A stretch of 64,000 nucleotides of DNA from Evernia prunastri. Taxonomy: Eukaryota > Ascomycota > Lecanoromycetes > Lecanorales > Parmeliaceae. The notes beneath the pieces were generated by a model. That model was given only the letters and a program-made list of their open reading frames with translations. It searched no databases and had not been told where the DNA came from. Location of the stretch: assembly GCA_003184365.1 (NCBI GenBank), contig NKYR01000019.1, forward strand, positions 340,770 through 404,769. Reading direction: 5' to 3'. The translations under genes and the position numbers were made by a program. Below, in pieces: positions 41,880 through 53,890 of the stretch (within the stretch, counting starts at the first letter, position 1; each line of letters begins with the position of its first letter).

Positions 41880-43680
41880 ATGTTACTTAGAAATCTTGTC
41901 CTGATAAAAATAATAGTTCATTAGAAAGGTATAGCAACTTTTTTTAATTGAATTTTACAATTGCAAATATGTCTAAAGAGATAATTTATTAATAATCTAA
42001 TCAAAGAGAACCTTCATTAATCTCATTAAGCGTAAACCTTATCTTTTCAATTGTGGAGTATTTTAATAATTTGAAATCACTTTATAATTAATAAATTATT
42101 TTATTAGATCTTAGCGTAATATCTTAATCGAATGATTATTTAAGTGATTTCTTGACGAAGGCCCGCTTTTGAGGTTTATCTTCGGGGCTTCGAGCCCGTA
42201 CGAACTTCCTTCGAGTCTCTTCGGGGACCTCGGGGTAGCGCAAAGTAGTAAATGATTTTCAATCAGTATTAACTTAGTTAAACCATGATCGATTTTCAAA
42301 ATTCTTGAATATATCAATAAAAGAGATATTTAATATCAAACTTTTATATATATATTTAGATTAGATTGATGATACAATCGAGGGAAATAATAAATTATTA
42401 AGGTGTTTAATTTCGATCCAGGTAAATCTATACGAGGTTTAAGATTTCGGGATCGAAACTCGAGAGTTAATAGAGGCTATCAAAGTTACTTCTGCAACTT
42501 CAACAAGTAGCAAGCTGTTGTAACGAAAATTTAAGTTACAGTCCTATAGCTTTCGACTTATCGAGAGTGTCGTTACTCCTCTAGAGGAGCAATTCAAATA
42601 GTAGGTTTTTTTTACTAGCGAAACGTGTCCGCTTGCAGATCTTGACACGATTTCACGTATAATTTTATACATTTCGTAATTTATCTATATCGATATTTTA
42701 TTTTTCTAACTTGTTAAATCGACTTTAATAGCCTCTAATCTTCGAAAGCGAATACGTTCTCAAAGAGTAGAATATTTTCGATCAATTCTAACTTTATTAA
42801 TATTTAACAAATTTTTAAAATTCTTAAAAATATTAGTATAATAGATTTCTAATTTTAAACTTTTTTATAAAGATTTAGATTATATAATTATAAAAGTAAA
42901 GAAAAAGAAATCTAGAAAAATAAGATAATTAAACTTTAATATTATATAGATTTATATGTAGATTTATATATAACGCGCGACGTAATACTAATCTTAGTGT
43001 CACGGAATAGGGTGCATCCCCCTATCCAATGCGCCAAAAGAGCGTGTGACCCCGCCAAGACAGCGGAATCACCCTAATGCAGCCCATATCCGTAACACTT
43101 AGTCTAGGAATTTAATATTACTATTATTAAGACTAAAGTAATAATTTTCTAATTAATTATAAAGATTATAATATAAAGGTAGAATAAAATAAAAAGAATA
43201 TAACATTAAAAGATAACGATAATCGTTTCGATTAGTCGAACTAAATCTAAGATATTATTTCGATAAGTTAGCGATTAATTATTAAAGTCGCTAGTTAATC
43301 TTAAGATTCAATTAAAAAAAAGTTGTTAAATTTATTTATTATTAAGAAGTGATACAATCTCTTCTCGATCTTAATAATAATTATTATTATTGTTAAATAT
43401 ATAAATATCTATATAAATTACTGTTATTTAACGAACTTAATAATTTTATTATCTATTTTAATAGCTATTAATAGCGTATTAACATCTCTTTAATGCTCGT
43501 AATATCTACTTAAATAAAATTTCTACTTAAACTCTTTTAAGTATTACGTATTCATTTTTATTAAAATCGATAAAAAGTTTTATTAATCTCTAATATATTA
43601 TATTAAAAGTAAGAGCGATATTCATTTAATAAAATTCGAGAATTAATTAACGAGTAAATTATTAAATTATTTTTCGAAAG
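41880..43680. repeat. Start of the AT-rich block with small normal-composition islands
   Basis: Composition changes sharply near 41,880 to TpA-rich DNA in which remaining cytosines are mostly in CpG. Islands of normal composition are at about 42,150-42,250 (shares ACCTCGGGGTAG with 39,725) and 42,430-42,660. Their origin is not known. No gene was recognised. Confidence 0.65.
42998..43097. mobile_element. 100-bp TG...CA element with 5-bp target duplication (solo LTR or MITE-like)
   Basis: Begins TGTCACGGAATA and ends TATCCGTAACA, so the ends are imperfect inverted repeats of about 11 bp and have the TG..CA form of LTRs. CTTAG flanks both sides (42,993-42,997 and 43,098-43,102). It is about 55% GC, while DNA on both sides is extremely AT-rich. 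Confidence 0.75.
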
Positions 43681-44836
43681 ATTGATTGATTGATTGATTG
43701 CTTAATACGCCTATCTAGTAAACTACTTTACTAATCAGGGAGTTCCTCGAATATTTGTAGCGCTGAAGAAACCTTTCGGACAAAAACTTCAACTTATCCT
43801 CTCGTGTTATCATTGTTGTCAACTCTTAGTCTTTGACTGTCAAGTTGTTGCCACAAACCACTGTCACTTCCGTTCTCTTTCAGTCTGCCGCTATTGTTTC
43901 CGTGATTGTCTCCTTCTATGCCTTCTTTTTGCTTCCCCTCTTCTCCTTACCCTTTTTCTTGTTTTTGGTTTCTTTGTCTAGTCCTAGCGGTAATTTGGAC
44001 CGAGCCAATTGCTCTTGGGCCAGCGAGAATTGATCGAGACGTCCTATTTTGATCATCCATCGTGCGGCAGCGCGTATTCCGTGCTTCTGTGTCAAGATTT
44101 GTCGATAATCTGACGTGCCGACTTGTTCAATCAGTTCTCTTCTCTCTTTCGCCAGTTCCGGGCAGAACAGTAATATGTGTTTGACCGTCTGTTTTCTCCA
44201 GCCGCATGAGCACTCAGCGTTTCGAATACCAGGTACCTTCATTCGATAGAGAAAATCATTGAGACCTATCTTCTCGCTTCGAAGTTGTATATTCTTTATC
44301 TTAATAAAGAAAATATAAAGATATAATTAATATATATATATATAGAATAATAAAATAGAGTTGATATAAAATATTCTNCTTCTTCTTTGGCTTGGCGCAG
44401 TTCCATGCACATGGCATCATTGCGATTGGCTTCGCAAACCTGATGATAGATAGGATCATCAACTGCTGAGATTTCTANATATCTGGACCATCGATCTAGC
44501 CATTGTTGACGGGCCCAGTCTTGGACCCTTTGATCAATTGCTTTGACGTCTTGATATTCCTCTACGTCTTTGATTGGGTTGATCCAGTTCTTTTTCCTCC
44601 TTGTTGTACAAGCCGCCTCATGCCACTCTTTGACTCCTAAGGAGCGAAGCGCCCAGGCCTCTTTCTCTTTTGCCGGGGACGGCGGTATCAGTCGTTTCTT
44701 CTTCTTTTTGCCTTGCAGTTTGTTCCATATGTGCATGTTTCCCTCCTGCGTTACCAGATGAATCCCACCACTGGCCTGTTGTTGCATCACTAGTCGGTCA
44801 AGCTGGATTTCTATTGGTGCAATTGCCGCTTCCGCC
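43681..44836 (-). mobile_element. LINE (Tad-like non-LTR retrotransposon) 3' fragment, copy A
   Basis: The 3' end is at the left with a simple-repeat tail (AATC)n at 43,681-43,700. The C-terminal ORF (44242-43916) has the LINE ORF2 zinc-knuckle-like CSCGWRKQTVKHILLFC. Further coding pieces (WARQQWLDRWSRY, KKNWINPIKDVEEY) lie at 44,479-44,790. The copy is interrupted at 44,298-44,378 by AT-rich sequence and has single Ns at 44,378 and 44,478. It is undecayed, unlike the flanking DNA. Confidence 0.75.
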
Positions 44837-45501
44837 AGCGATCGATTTAGGAGGTCGAAATCCTGCTCTTCAGGCCCTCCACCCAGTTTGCGCCCTGTGA
44901 TTGCTTCGAGGTCACTTTCGCACTTGGCTCAGACTTTTCCTCTAGGCCAGGGTTTCACGTAGTTGGTGGGCAAGGCCAACCATCGCCTGAGTCGATCGCT
45001 GTTTACTCCTTAAGCATACCTCCTACGAGACTAGGTGTACGGCACCGCTTTGGCTTGCTCTCTGCTCCGCCTCAGGCCCTCATTGTGAGGTAGTTGACTT
45101 CTCGTAGCTCTCGGTATACCGACATGCGCATACTGTCCTCTCGGGCTGTGTAGATAGTCTCATCCAGCCCCAATGACTGGCAGTGGCCACCATTACACAC
45201 CACGCCCCACAGGGTTTGAATCCCCGCTTCGCGTTACCATCAGAGGTCTCCCTCATTCTGGCCGACCATGTCTCGCAGGGACTGCCACAGTATCGTCCTT
45301 GCCAGCGACAACACTGTAGTGTTTCCACCCTACTAACCAAAGAACGCTGCAACACACGCCCGGCTTTGCCTGTGTCGAGATCCACTTATCCATTCCCAGC
45401 TGATGACTGCAAGGGGAGACTTGAACTCCCAGGATGTGTAGAAATCGGTATTAACAGGTTCCTTACGCATGATGGTCCACGTTCCCCAAGGGTGTCCTGT
45501 C
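44837..45501. other. Normal-composition segment between two LINE copies, unidentified
   Basis: About 665 bp of normal GC between LINE copy A and an assembly N at 45,502. Open stretches exist on both strands but none matches a family I know. It may be another part of the same LINE, a different repeat, or a misjoined contig end. Confidence 0.4.
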
Positions 45502-45502
45502 N

Positions 45503-46255
45503 TTCTCTCTTTCGCCAGTTCCGGGCAGAACAGTAATATGTGTTTGACCGTCTGTTTTCTCCAGCCGCATGAGCACTCAGCGTTTCGAATACCAGGTACC
45601 TTCATTCGATAGAGAAAATCATTGAGACCTATCTTCTCGCTTCGAAGTTGTATATTCATTGAGCTTTCTGCTTTCCTTAGCTTGGAGTGGTAATCGAATC
45701 TATTGTCAAAGAGACCGCCTTCCTGAGCCGGACTTCTAACCGGTGTAGAGATTTTCGCTTGATATCTGGACCATCGATCTAGCCATTGTTGACGGGCCCA
45801 GTCTTGGACCCTTTGATCAATTGCTTTGACGTCTTGATATTCCTCTACGTCTTTGATTGGGTTGATCCAGTTCTTTTTCCTCCTTGTTGTACAAGCCGCC
45901 TCATGCCACTCTTTGACTCCTAAGGAGCGAAGCGCCCAGGCCTCTTTCTCTTTTGCCGGGGACGGCGGTATCAGTCGTTTCTTCTTCTTTTTGCCTTGCA
46001 GTTTGTTCCATATGTGCATGTTTCCCTCCTGCGTTACCAGATGAATCCCACCACTGGCCTGTTGTTGCATCACTAGTCGGTCAAGCTGGATTTCTATTGG
46101 TGCAATTGCCGCTTCCGCCTCCAAAACTGGTACTGGGGTAGCTTTGAATGCACCGAGAACGGTTCGTAAGCAGTCATTTTGAATAATTGCTAGCCTTTTT
46201 ATATGACTCTTGGTGGCCTCTGAAGTGCCCTTTGGTTGATGCCAGAATCGTCTTA
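45503..46255 (-). mobile_element. LINE fragment, copy B
   Basis: Repeats the coding sequence of copy A. Bases 45,505-45,656 match about 44,143-44,294, and 45,756-46,119 match about 44,479-44,836, apparently without differences. Here the two coding pieces are continuous through RAEIS-free sequence (KISTPVRSPAQEGGLFDN). The left side begins at an N. The right side fades into AT-rich DNA after 46,255. Confidence 0.7.
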
Positions 46256-49200
46256 TTAATAACGTTAATACGTCGCTTATTACGATTAATTAAAGAATTA
46301 ATATTATTAATATTTTTAATTTTAATAGAATTTAATTCAAACGAAGTAAATTTAAAAGAGATATTATCGATTTAAGTAACATTAAAATATATCTAAGGCT
46401 TATCATTTAATATTAATATACGATAAAATCGATTGATTTTATAATTAATTAAGCGATTTTTATAAGCGTGATTTTTATATTTCGTTTAATCGATATTAAA
46501 AAAATAAATCTAATAATAATTAATTTAATTAATTCTTCGTAGATAAGAAATATCAAGTAAATAATCTATAAAAACTTAATAAGACGTAATATCTCGTTCA
46601 AAAAAGACTATAAATTGCGAAGATAATTGAACGTTCGAGCGAATTTTAATCAAAATTTTTAAAGCAATACGCTTTCTTTAAACATTACATTAATTTTATA
46701 TTATAAAGTTTAATCGAGATATTCGAATTTATCGTTTATTTGAGAATTATTAAAATTTTTTTTTTTAAGTAATGCTCTTAATTAGACGAAAGACGTATAT
46801 ATTATAATTATTATATTCGATATCACAGTCGCTACGTAGACGAATATATTTATAATTATTATATTTTATCTAATTTAAAAAGAATTTAAAGATAATAAAT
46901 ATCGTAAAATCGTTTTTATTAAAGAATAGATATACGATAAAGCGAAGAATTTTATTTTTCAAAAAAGTAATTATATATTTAAAATTATTATACGATATAA
47001 AAAAAGAATCTTGAATATCGCTATAAATAAACTTATTTTCTTAGCGATCTAATTTTATATAACGCTTATAAAACTTTACTTTTATATTAATAATAATATA
47101 TAATTTATATGCATTATCGAAAAATAAAATAAATAAATTTATTTCAACGTGAATTTAAACGAGTTTTTTTTAATTTTATAAATCTAAGTAATCGTAACGA
47201 GTATATTATATACGTAAGATTTCTTCATTAATTTAAGAGTTCTCGAATAAATTCGAGAAAGACGATAAAAAAAAAATTAAATATAAAGAACTTATTATAA
47301 ATAATAATATTTTTATTAATAATTGTTAAATAAATAAACGTATCTATTCACATATTTAAAGCATATAGATAATTACGCTAATATCTAAAAATAATATCGT
47401 GCTCTTCTATATCGATATCGTCTTTAATAAAATATATAAAATAGTTTTAATCTTCGAGCTATCTCTGAGAAATTAGATTAAAATCGCTATTAAAAATATA
47501 TTAAATATTCTTAATAATTATAATACGTTTATTTTCATAATTCTTATATTTAAGCTTAATTCGCTTAAAATTTATAATTATAATTAAATTATTAATTTTA
47601 TTAATTGAACGATAAGATTTAAAAAAAGTGAAAATTCTAAATACGAATTAATTGCGAATAATGTGCTGAATATACGCTAAATAGAAAAAAAATTATAAAT
47701 ACAATAATATTATAGCGATAAATATAGATAAGATATTAATTATAATTTTCTTAACTAAAATCTTATAAATCTTATTTTATAAAAATTACGAATTAATAAT
47801 AAAATAGATAGCGAAGTCGAAATAATTCGAGACGTTAATCGTTATAATTATAGAAGTAGAACTATCGACGTATGTTATAAAGCTATACGTTATTATCGAT
47901 TAAATATAGATTACGATAGTCTTCGCGATATTTAATTAATAATCGATAATAAACTTATCGCTCTTCTTCTTAAAAAAATTATTATTATTATAATTATCTT
48001 TATCGTTTCTACGATTATTACGATCGTCGCGATCTTCTTTAAAATCATTATTATTATAATTTTTTTTTTTCGAAGTATAAGATAATATATTCGAAGTCGT
48101 CGTATTAATCTTTATTATAATATTTATAATACTTATAAATTTAAGTATAAATATAAAAATTATTAATATAAGTTTTTTATTAAATTTTATACTCGATAAT
48201 ATCGTCGATTACGATAAATACAATAATACTCTAAGAATTATAAGCGAAAGTTTTATTGATTAATATAGTTAATACTTAAGTCTTTATAGTAATAATAATC
48301 AAATTTATAAGATTAATTACGATATTAATAAATCGTATAATAATATAATTTAACGTGAATTTAATGTTACTTTCGATATCGAAGACGTTATAATTTTATA
48401 CGTATTACTTATAATACTCGTTATAAAGAAATTTAAGTCTTGCATAAAAATGATAGATTTTAAAATTTTCGTCGAAAAGAAGTTATAAGAATAAATTTTG
48501 AAAATCTTAAAGAATCTTTTAAAATTTATCGATAAAAATTTATAAATTATTATCGTAGTCTATTAATATAATAAAGTTTAATTTCTTAAAAGTCGAATTA
48601 AGACTTTTAAAGTTTCGAAGCTTATATTCGTTTAAAATATTTTATATCTTTTTAACATTAATCTTTCTTTAAATTTTAATTCGAGAATTAATTTCATAAC
48701 GCGATTTTAATATAATATAAATTCTATCATAAACTTTTAGTTAGATTTCACGCTATACTTTTATCATGAATTTTATATAATTCTTTAAGATATAACGTTA
48801 TAATTTTAATAGCTTAAACTCATCTTCGAACTTCTACTTTTAAATTTAATAATTAAAAATTTCTTTAAAAATCTTAATATTATCGAAACGATTAAGAAAT
48901 ATCGAAATCTTAATTTCTTCGAACGATATAATAAATATTTAGAAATTTTTAAAAATTAATAAAGTAAAAGATATCGATGAAATAGAGCGCGTTCGAAAAT
49001 CGACGAATTAATAAAAAATCGTCTAATCTTATAAATTTAGACGATATCTTTTTAACTTTATCGCATTAATCTATATATTCGCTAATTTCATTATTTTTTA
49101 AAATATCGTAAGATTTCTTTCTTACAAATTATCTTAAAGATTAATATATTTATTTAAATTTATATTTTCGTCGAGATTTCTTTACGATAACAAAGATACT

Positions 49201-50022
49201 TTTCAAAATACTTTTCGCTCTTCGTTTAAAAGATTAAACTTTTTTATTATTAAATTAAATTTCTTTTAGCGATAATTAAAATTTATATTTACGATAACGT
49301 TTACGTCGAGATTTAAATAATTAATTTCTTAAAATCTCTTTCAGTCGAGATTAAGATAATTAATTTTAATCTTTATTACGCTTATTTCGTAATAATATAA
49401 ATAAATTTATATATTCGTTATTTAATTATTTGATATTTTACGATATATAATTAAAAATATATATTTTTTTTTATTTAATTTTTCACGTAGAAAAGCGATA
49501 AAAATCAATAATTCGTCGTAAAGATATAATTTTATCTTTCGTTATTCTTCGACTAAGTACGATATATTTCAATTTCGATTTCGATTTAATCTTTTATCTT
49601 ACGCAAGACGTACGAAATAAAATCTTAATTTTTTAATTTTTAACGCATTATGATTATTTTGATTTAAAAGATTATTTTGTAATAAATATACTTATATTAA
49701 AGAGATTAAATTTTAACGTTTATATAGCGAATAGCTTTATTACGATAGATATCGAAATGTCTGAAAATAATCGATAGTTATAAAGACTTTAAATATACTA
49801 TAACGATTATTTAAATAGAGTTTAAACTTACAATCTATCAAAAATAGATAATAAAAACACTTAATTATAACTAATATGAAAAAGCTACGATACAAAGTGC
49901 GATCGATGTCAAGATCGACCTTTAATCGACTTGACGACCTTTTAGATTCTAGAATTTCAATAAACTCGATAATGTTTTTATCGATTAATTTTACTAAAGA
50001 ATTTCTTTAGTAATTAATTAGA
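46256..50022. repeat. AT-rich, RIP-type decayed repeat DNA
   Basis: Dense stop codons in all frames, high TpA, cytosines mostly in CpG. No domain could be read. From 49,846 the sequence resembles the LTR-like stretch at 59,580 (shared ACACTTA(A/G)TTATA and TCAAGATCGA blocks). Confidence 0.6.
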
Positions 50023-50027
50023 TTATC

Positions 50028-50277
50028 TGTTAACGAAGATAGTCGAAAGGTCTGTTAAGTAACGTGTGAGGAAGTCGCGAGACAGACGAAGTAGATCGAT
50101 GAAGATTATCTACTCTAGTAGATGTAATCGAAGAGAATATATATATATATATTCTTCTGTCTAACTGCTCTGTTACTTCTTAAGAATTAATATTTATATA
50201 TCAAGAAACGTAATTAACGTATTTCGACGAGTCTTATCAAATCAAGCTATTTTTATTAGATTAAGTATATTATTATA
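50028..50277 (+). repeat. 5' LTR of the gypsy element
   Basis: 250 bp beginning TGTTAACGAAG and ending ATTATA. It aligns along its length with 56,739-56,986. Differences are largely C/T and G/A. Confidence 0.88.
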
Positions 50278-52351
50278 TTAATTCTTTTAAAATTGAGTCG
50301 ATTTACGTATTATAAATATCTTCGTCAAAGAACGAATCTTTTTAGTAATATTAAAACGCTTTATTAGATCTGAACGAGATATAATTAATTTTGATATAAT
50401 TTAATAGCTTTTTACTCGCATTATCGCGTTAAAGATCGAACTCGCTTAATAATATACGTCGAATTAATATTCTATTCGCTTATAGAGAGAACGAGATTTA
50501 ATAAATTTAAAAGATTTAATAATAAGAAATTAAATTATTTCTTCTATCGTCATCGAAAATAATAATATTATATACGTTTTATAATCTCGAGAGAAACGAA
50601 TAAAACATAAGAAGTTATTAATATTCACGAATTTTTTTATAAACGTATAATTGTAAATTACCGAGTGTAATAACTTTTTTAATTTATAACTAATTTATAA
50701 CTCGAATATATAGATCTCTACGATATATTTATATCTTAACGATAAAATCAAGATTTAAATTTAATTATTAAGACTTTAAGAGAGACGAGAAATCTTTAAA
50801 GATTAAAATAAATTATAAAAATAATTATTAAAGAATTACTCTATTGAAGACGTCGAATTAGACGTTGAATTTAAGATAAAAAGAATTTAAATAAAATGAA
50901 ATAAGTCTATTTAAGACTTTATTAATCGATTCGAGATAGTAATAACAAACTTATTATAAAACGATTTTACAATTTATTATATTTTTCGAAGAAAATTAAC
51001 GCTAGATATTCTCGATCGAATATAATAATTTTATTTAAAACTTTTAAATATCTTTATAAAGTTTAAAAGAGTAATATAATAAATCGAGAATTGTTTAAAA
51101 TTTATAAACGAATTTTCGAAGAAAAAGAAAATCTCGATAGTCGAGTTAAGCGAGTTTATTTCTTGAACGACAAATAATTTTCAACTATTTTTTTAATTAA
51201 TAATCCTTAATTTCTATAAGATCTAACGACTAAGTTAAACTCTTTATCGACTTTTAATAATAAAAAACGTATTAATATTTATGCGAATTATCGAAAGAAA
51301 TATCGAGATATAGATTATATATACGTTATAAACGAAAAGAATATTAAATTAAATGATACATTATCGAATTAGTTTACTATTCATATATAAAAAACGTTAA
51401 TTTATAATATTCGAAACGATATTATAAAGTATTTAAGTTTTTAAAGATTATTCGATACGATTATCGTCGAATAGTTAAAATTTAATCTTAGAATTATTAT
51501 CGAAATAATTAAGACGTAATATAATACGTTAATTAAAAAAAGTTAGAGAAGAATTTAAAAAAGAAGTTTCTTCGTCTAATCTTAATAAGTCTATTCGAAA
51601 TAATAAACAATAATTCGCTTAATTATATTTCGACGTAAATTACACTCTAAAAAAATTACAACTTCGATAATTCTTATTATATTAAATTAATTTTATCTTT
51701 TTATATTGATTATAATATCACGATAAATTTTATAGACGACGAGTTTATCAAGTTCTTGAATTTTAAATCACTTTAAGCTCGAATAAATAAAGTTATAGAT
51801 ATTAATAATAGAATAATAAGCTTCGCATCGAGTAAAATACTCTATCGTATTAAAATTAATTCTATTAAAGATTAATATTGTTAATATATCTTTCGCATTA
51901 TTTCAATAAAGAGATATCGTATTATTCTAAACTTATTTTAACTAAGAATTATTAACTTTATTATTAATTAATCTTTAAATAAGATTTATATATTTAAATT
52001 ATTGAATTAAAGAGAGTTCGACGAGAAAATTAAGAATAATTCAATTTATATTTATTATACTGTTATTACTAATTTATTAATTTAAGTTCTATTCGCTATC
52101 TATTTCGAATACGTCGATATATTTAACGAAGATACGAAAATTATATTACTTTTACTTCGAGAAGAATTAAATTATAATATCGATCTTTATTTTGAAATTA
52201 CGTCTTCTTTCGACTTATTATATAATTTATTAAAATTAAAATTAATTATTTTAAAGAATTATATAAAGTAAAATCTTAAGTTAGATTTTATTAGACGCTT
52301 AAAATTATTCGTTAATTTCTTTATTTTATTCGTTAAAAAGAAAAATAATAA

Positions 52352-52868
52352 GCTTCATCTTTATATAAATTATTATATCTTAAATATTATTATCGTACGC
52401 GATAGATATCTTATCTCGTTAATCTCTAAGATACTTAATTATCTTTATCGAATCAAGATTTATATAAAAATTAATTTTCGAGACGTCTATAATTTAATTC
52501 GAGTTAAAAAAAACGACGAATAAAAAATCGTTTTTCGAATTAGATATAAGCTGTTTAAATGTTATATAATATCTTTTGAACTTATTAATACTTTAACTAT
52601 ATTTTAATTCTATATCGATAAGATATTATTATATTTAATAAACGTTATTGTGATAATCTATTTAAATAATATTTTTATTTATTTCGATAATTTTAAAAAA
52701 TATGAAATTTATATTAGAGAAGTCTTAAATGCTTTACGAAAGTATAGATTATTTATAAAGCTCAAAAAATACGAATTTAGCGTTAACACTATTAAGTTTC
52801 TTGACTATATTATAAATTCTAATAATATCTTTATAAACTCTAATAGAATATCGACGATTATCGATTAA
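52352..52868 (+). pseudogene. RIP-decayed gypsy reverse transcriptase domain
   Basis: About 170 codons are readable with only two stops, one where the family has Trp and one where it has Gln (both C:G to T:A changes). The catalytic YLDD box now reads YLNN (52,66x). The sequence is otherwise recognisable, e.g. SNRISTI near the end. Confidence 0.85.
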
Positions 52869-53519
52869 TCTCGATCTACGACAATTAAGTAAACTTATAT
52901 TCGCACTTAATAATATTTTATAATTATAAATTTATCTGGATTAAGTTAAATTATAAGACGTTTAGTTAAGAGCTTTTGATAATTATAATATTCTTTTAAA
53001 TCTAACGAAAATATTTAAAAAGAACTCGATATCGTATTATTATTACCACGAATTATTATAATCTCAAATCTTTTTTAACGTCGAAGACTTTAAATTATAA
53101 ATAAATTTATTAAGTCGAATTTCTATTAATCTTTGATTTTGAAATTTAATATCGATTTAAAAAAAAATCGATTAATAAATCATCGCGTGGAAAAGATTAT
53201 CACGAGTTTAATATAATTTATATAATAATTTTGTTCTTTAAGCTTACTTTAATAATTATAAATAAAAATCGAATTATTTTATAATAGATAACGAAGAATT
53301 TAAAAAATTTGAATAATAAAGACGTCGTAGATTATATAAGCGAATTATTAAGACTTTCGTAGATTAGTATATAAATAATCACTAAAAAATTAAAAAACGA
53401 TATAGCGATTATAATCGTCAATAATTCTAATTATAAATAACGTATCGATCTATTGTATATTTAGAACAATCGACTTTATATATCTCGAAATAAAGATCTA
53501 AAATTACGTATTATAAGAA

Positions 53520-53890
53520 ATTTTCATAATTCGTTTATAATAGATTATATAAATCGAGATAAAATCGTTAATCGTATTGGTTATTAATTTTATTAATTTA
53601 ATATAAATTATAATATAGCGAAGTATATAAGAATCTACGATATATATTAACGATTTAAAAGAATTCGATATTCTTCGTATAAAGAATTAATTCTTATATC
53701 TATTTCAGACGATTCGTGAAGATTTATTATTATCGACTTTATTACGAATCTATTAAATAGTCGATACTCTATCGATGATATAATCTTTAATTATATTATA
53801 ATAATAATAAATCGATTTAACAAAAAGTGTTATTACGTATTTTATCGTAAGATTTTAATCGCTTTTTATTCGCGACATTTATCGTCTTTA
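53520..53890 (+). pseudogene. RIP-decayed gypsy integrase domain
   Basis: The plus-strand frame shows a decayed zinc-binding region (IYDIYQRFKRIRYSSYKEL) followed by the core start (IIDFITNLL) and INRFNKKCYYVFYRK. The order after reverse transcriptase identifies Ty3/gypsy. Confidence 0.7.

Noticed and set aside
45410..45434. tRNA T-arm-like GGGAGTTCAAGTCTCCC on the minus strand
   Set aside because: No matching acceptor stem or anticodon arm within about 90 bases. It lies in the unidentified segment beside LINE sequence.
52650..52868. 72-residue ORF taken as a small gene
   Set aside because: It is the best-preserved piece of the decayed gypsy reverse transcriptase.
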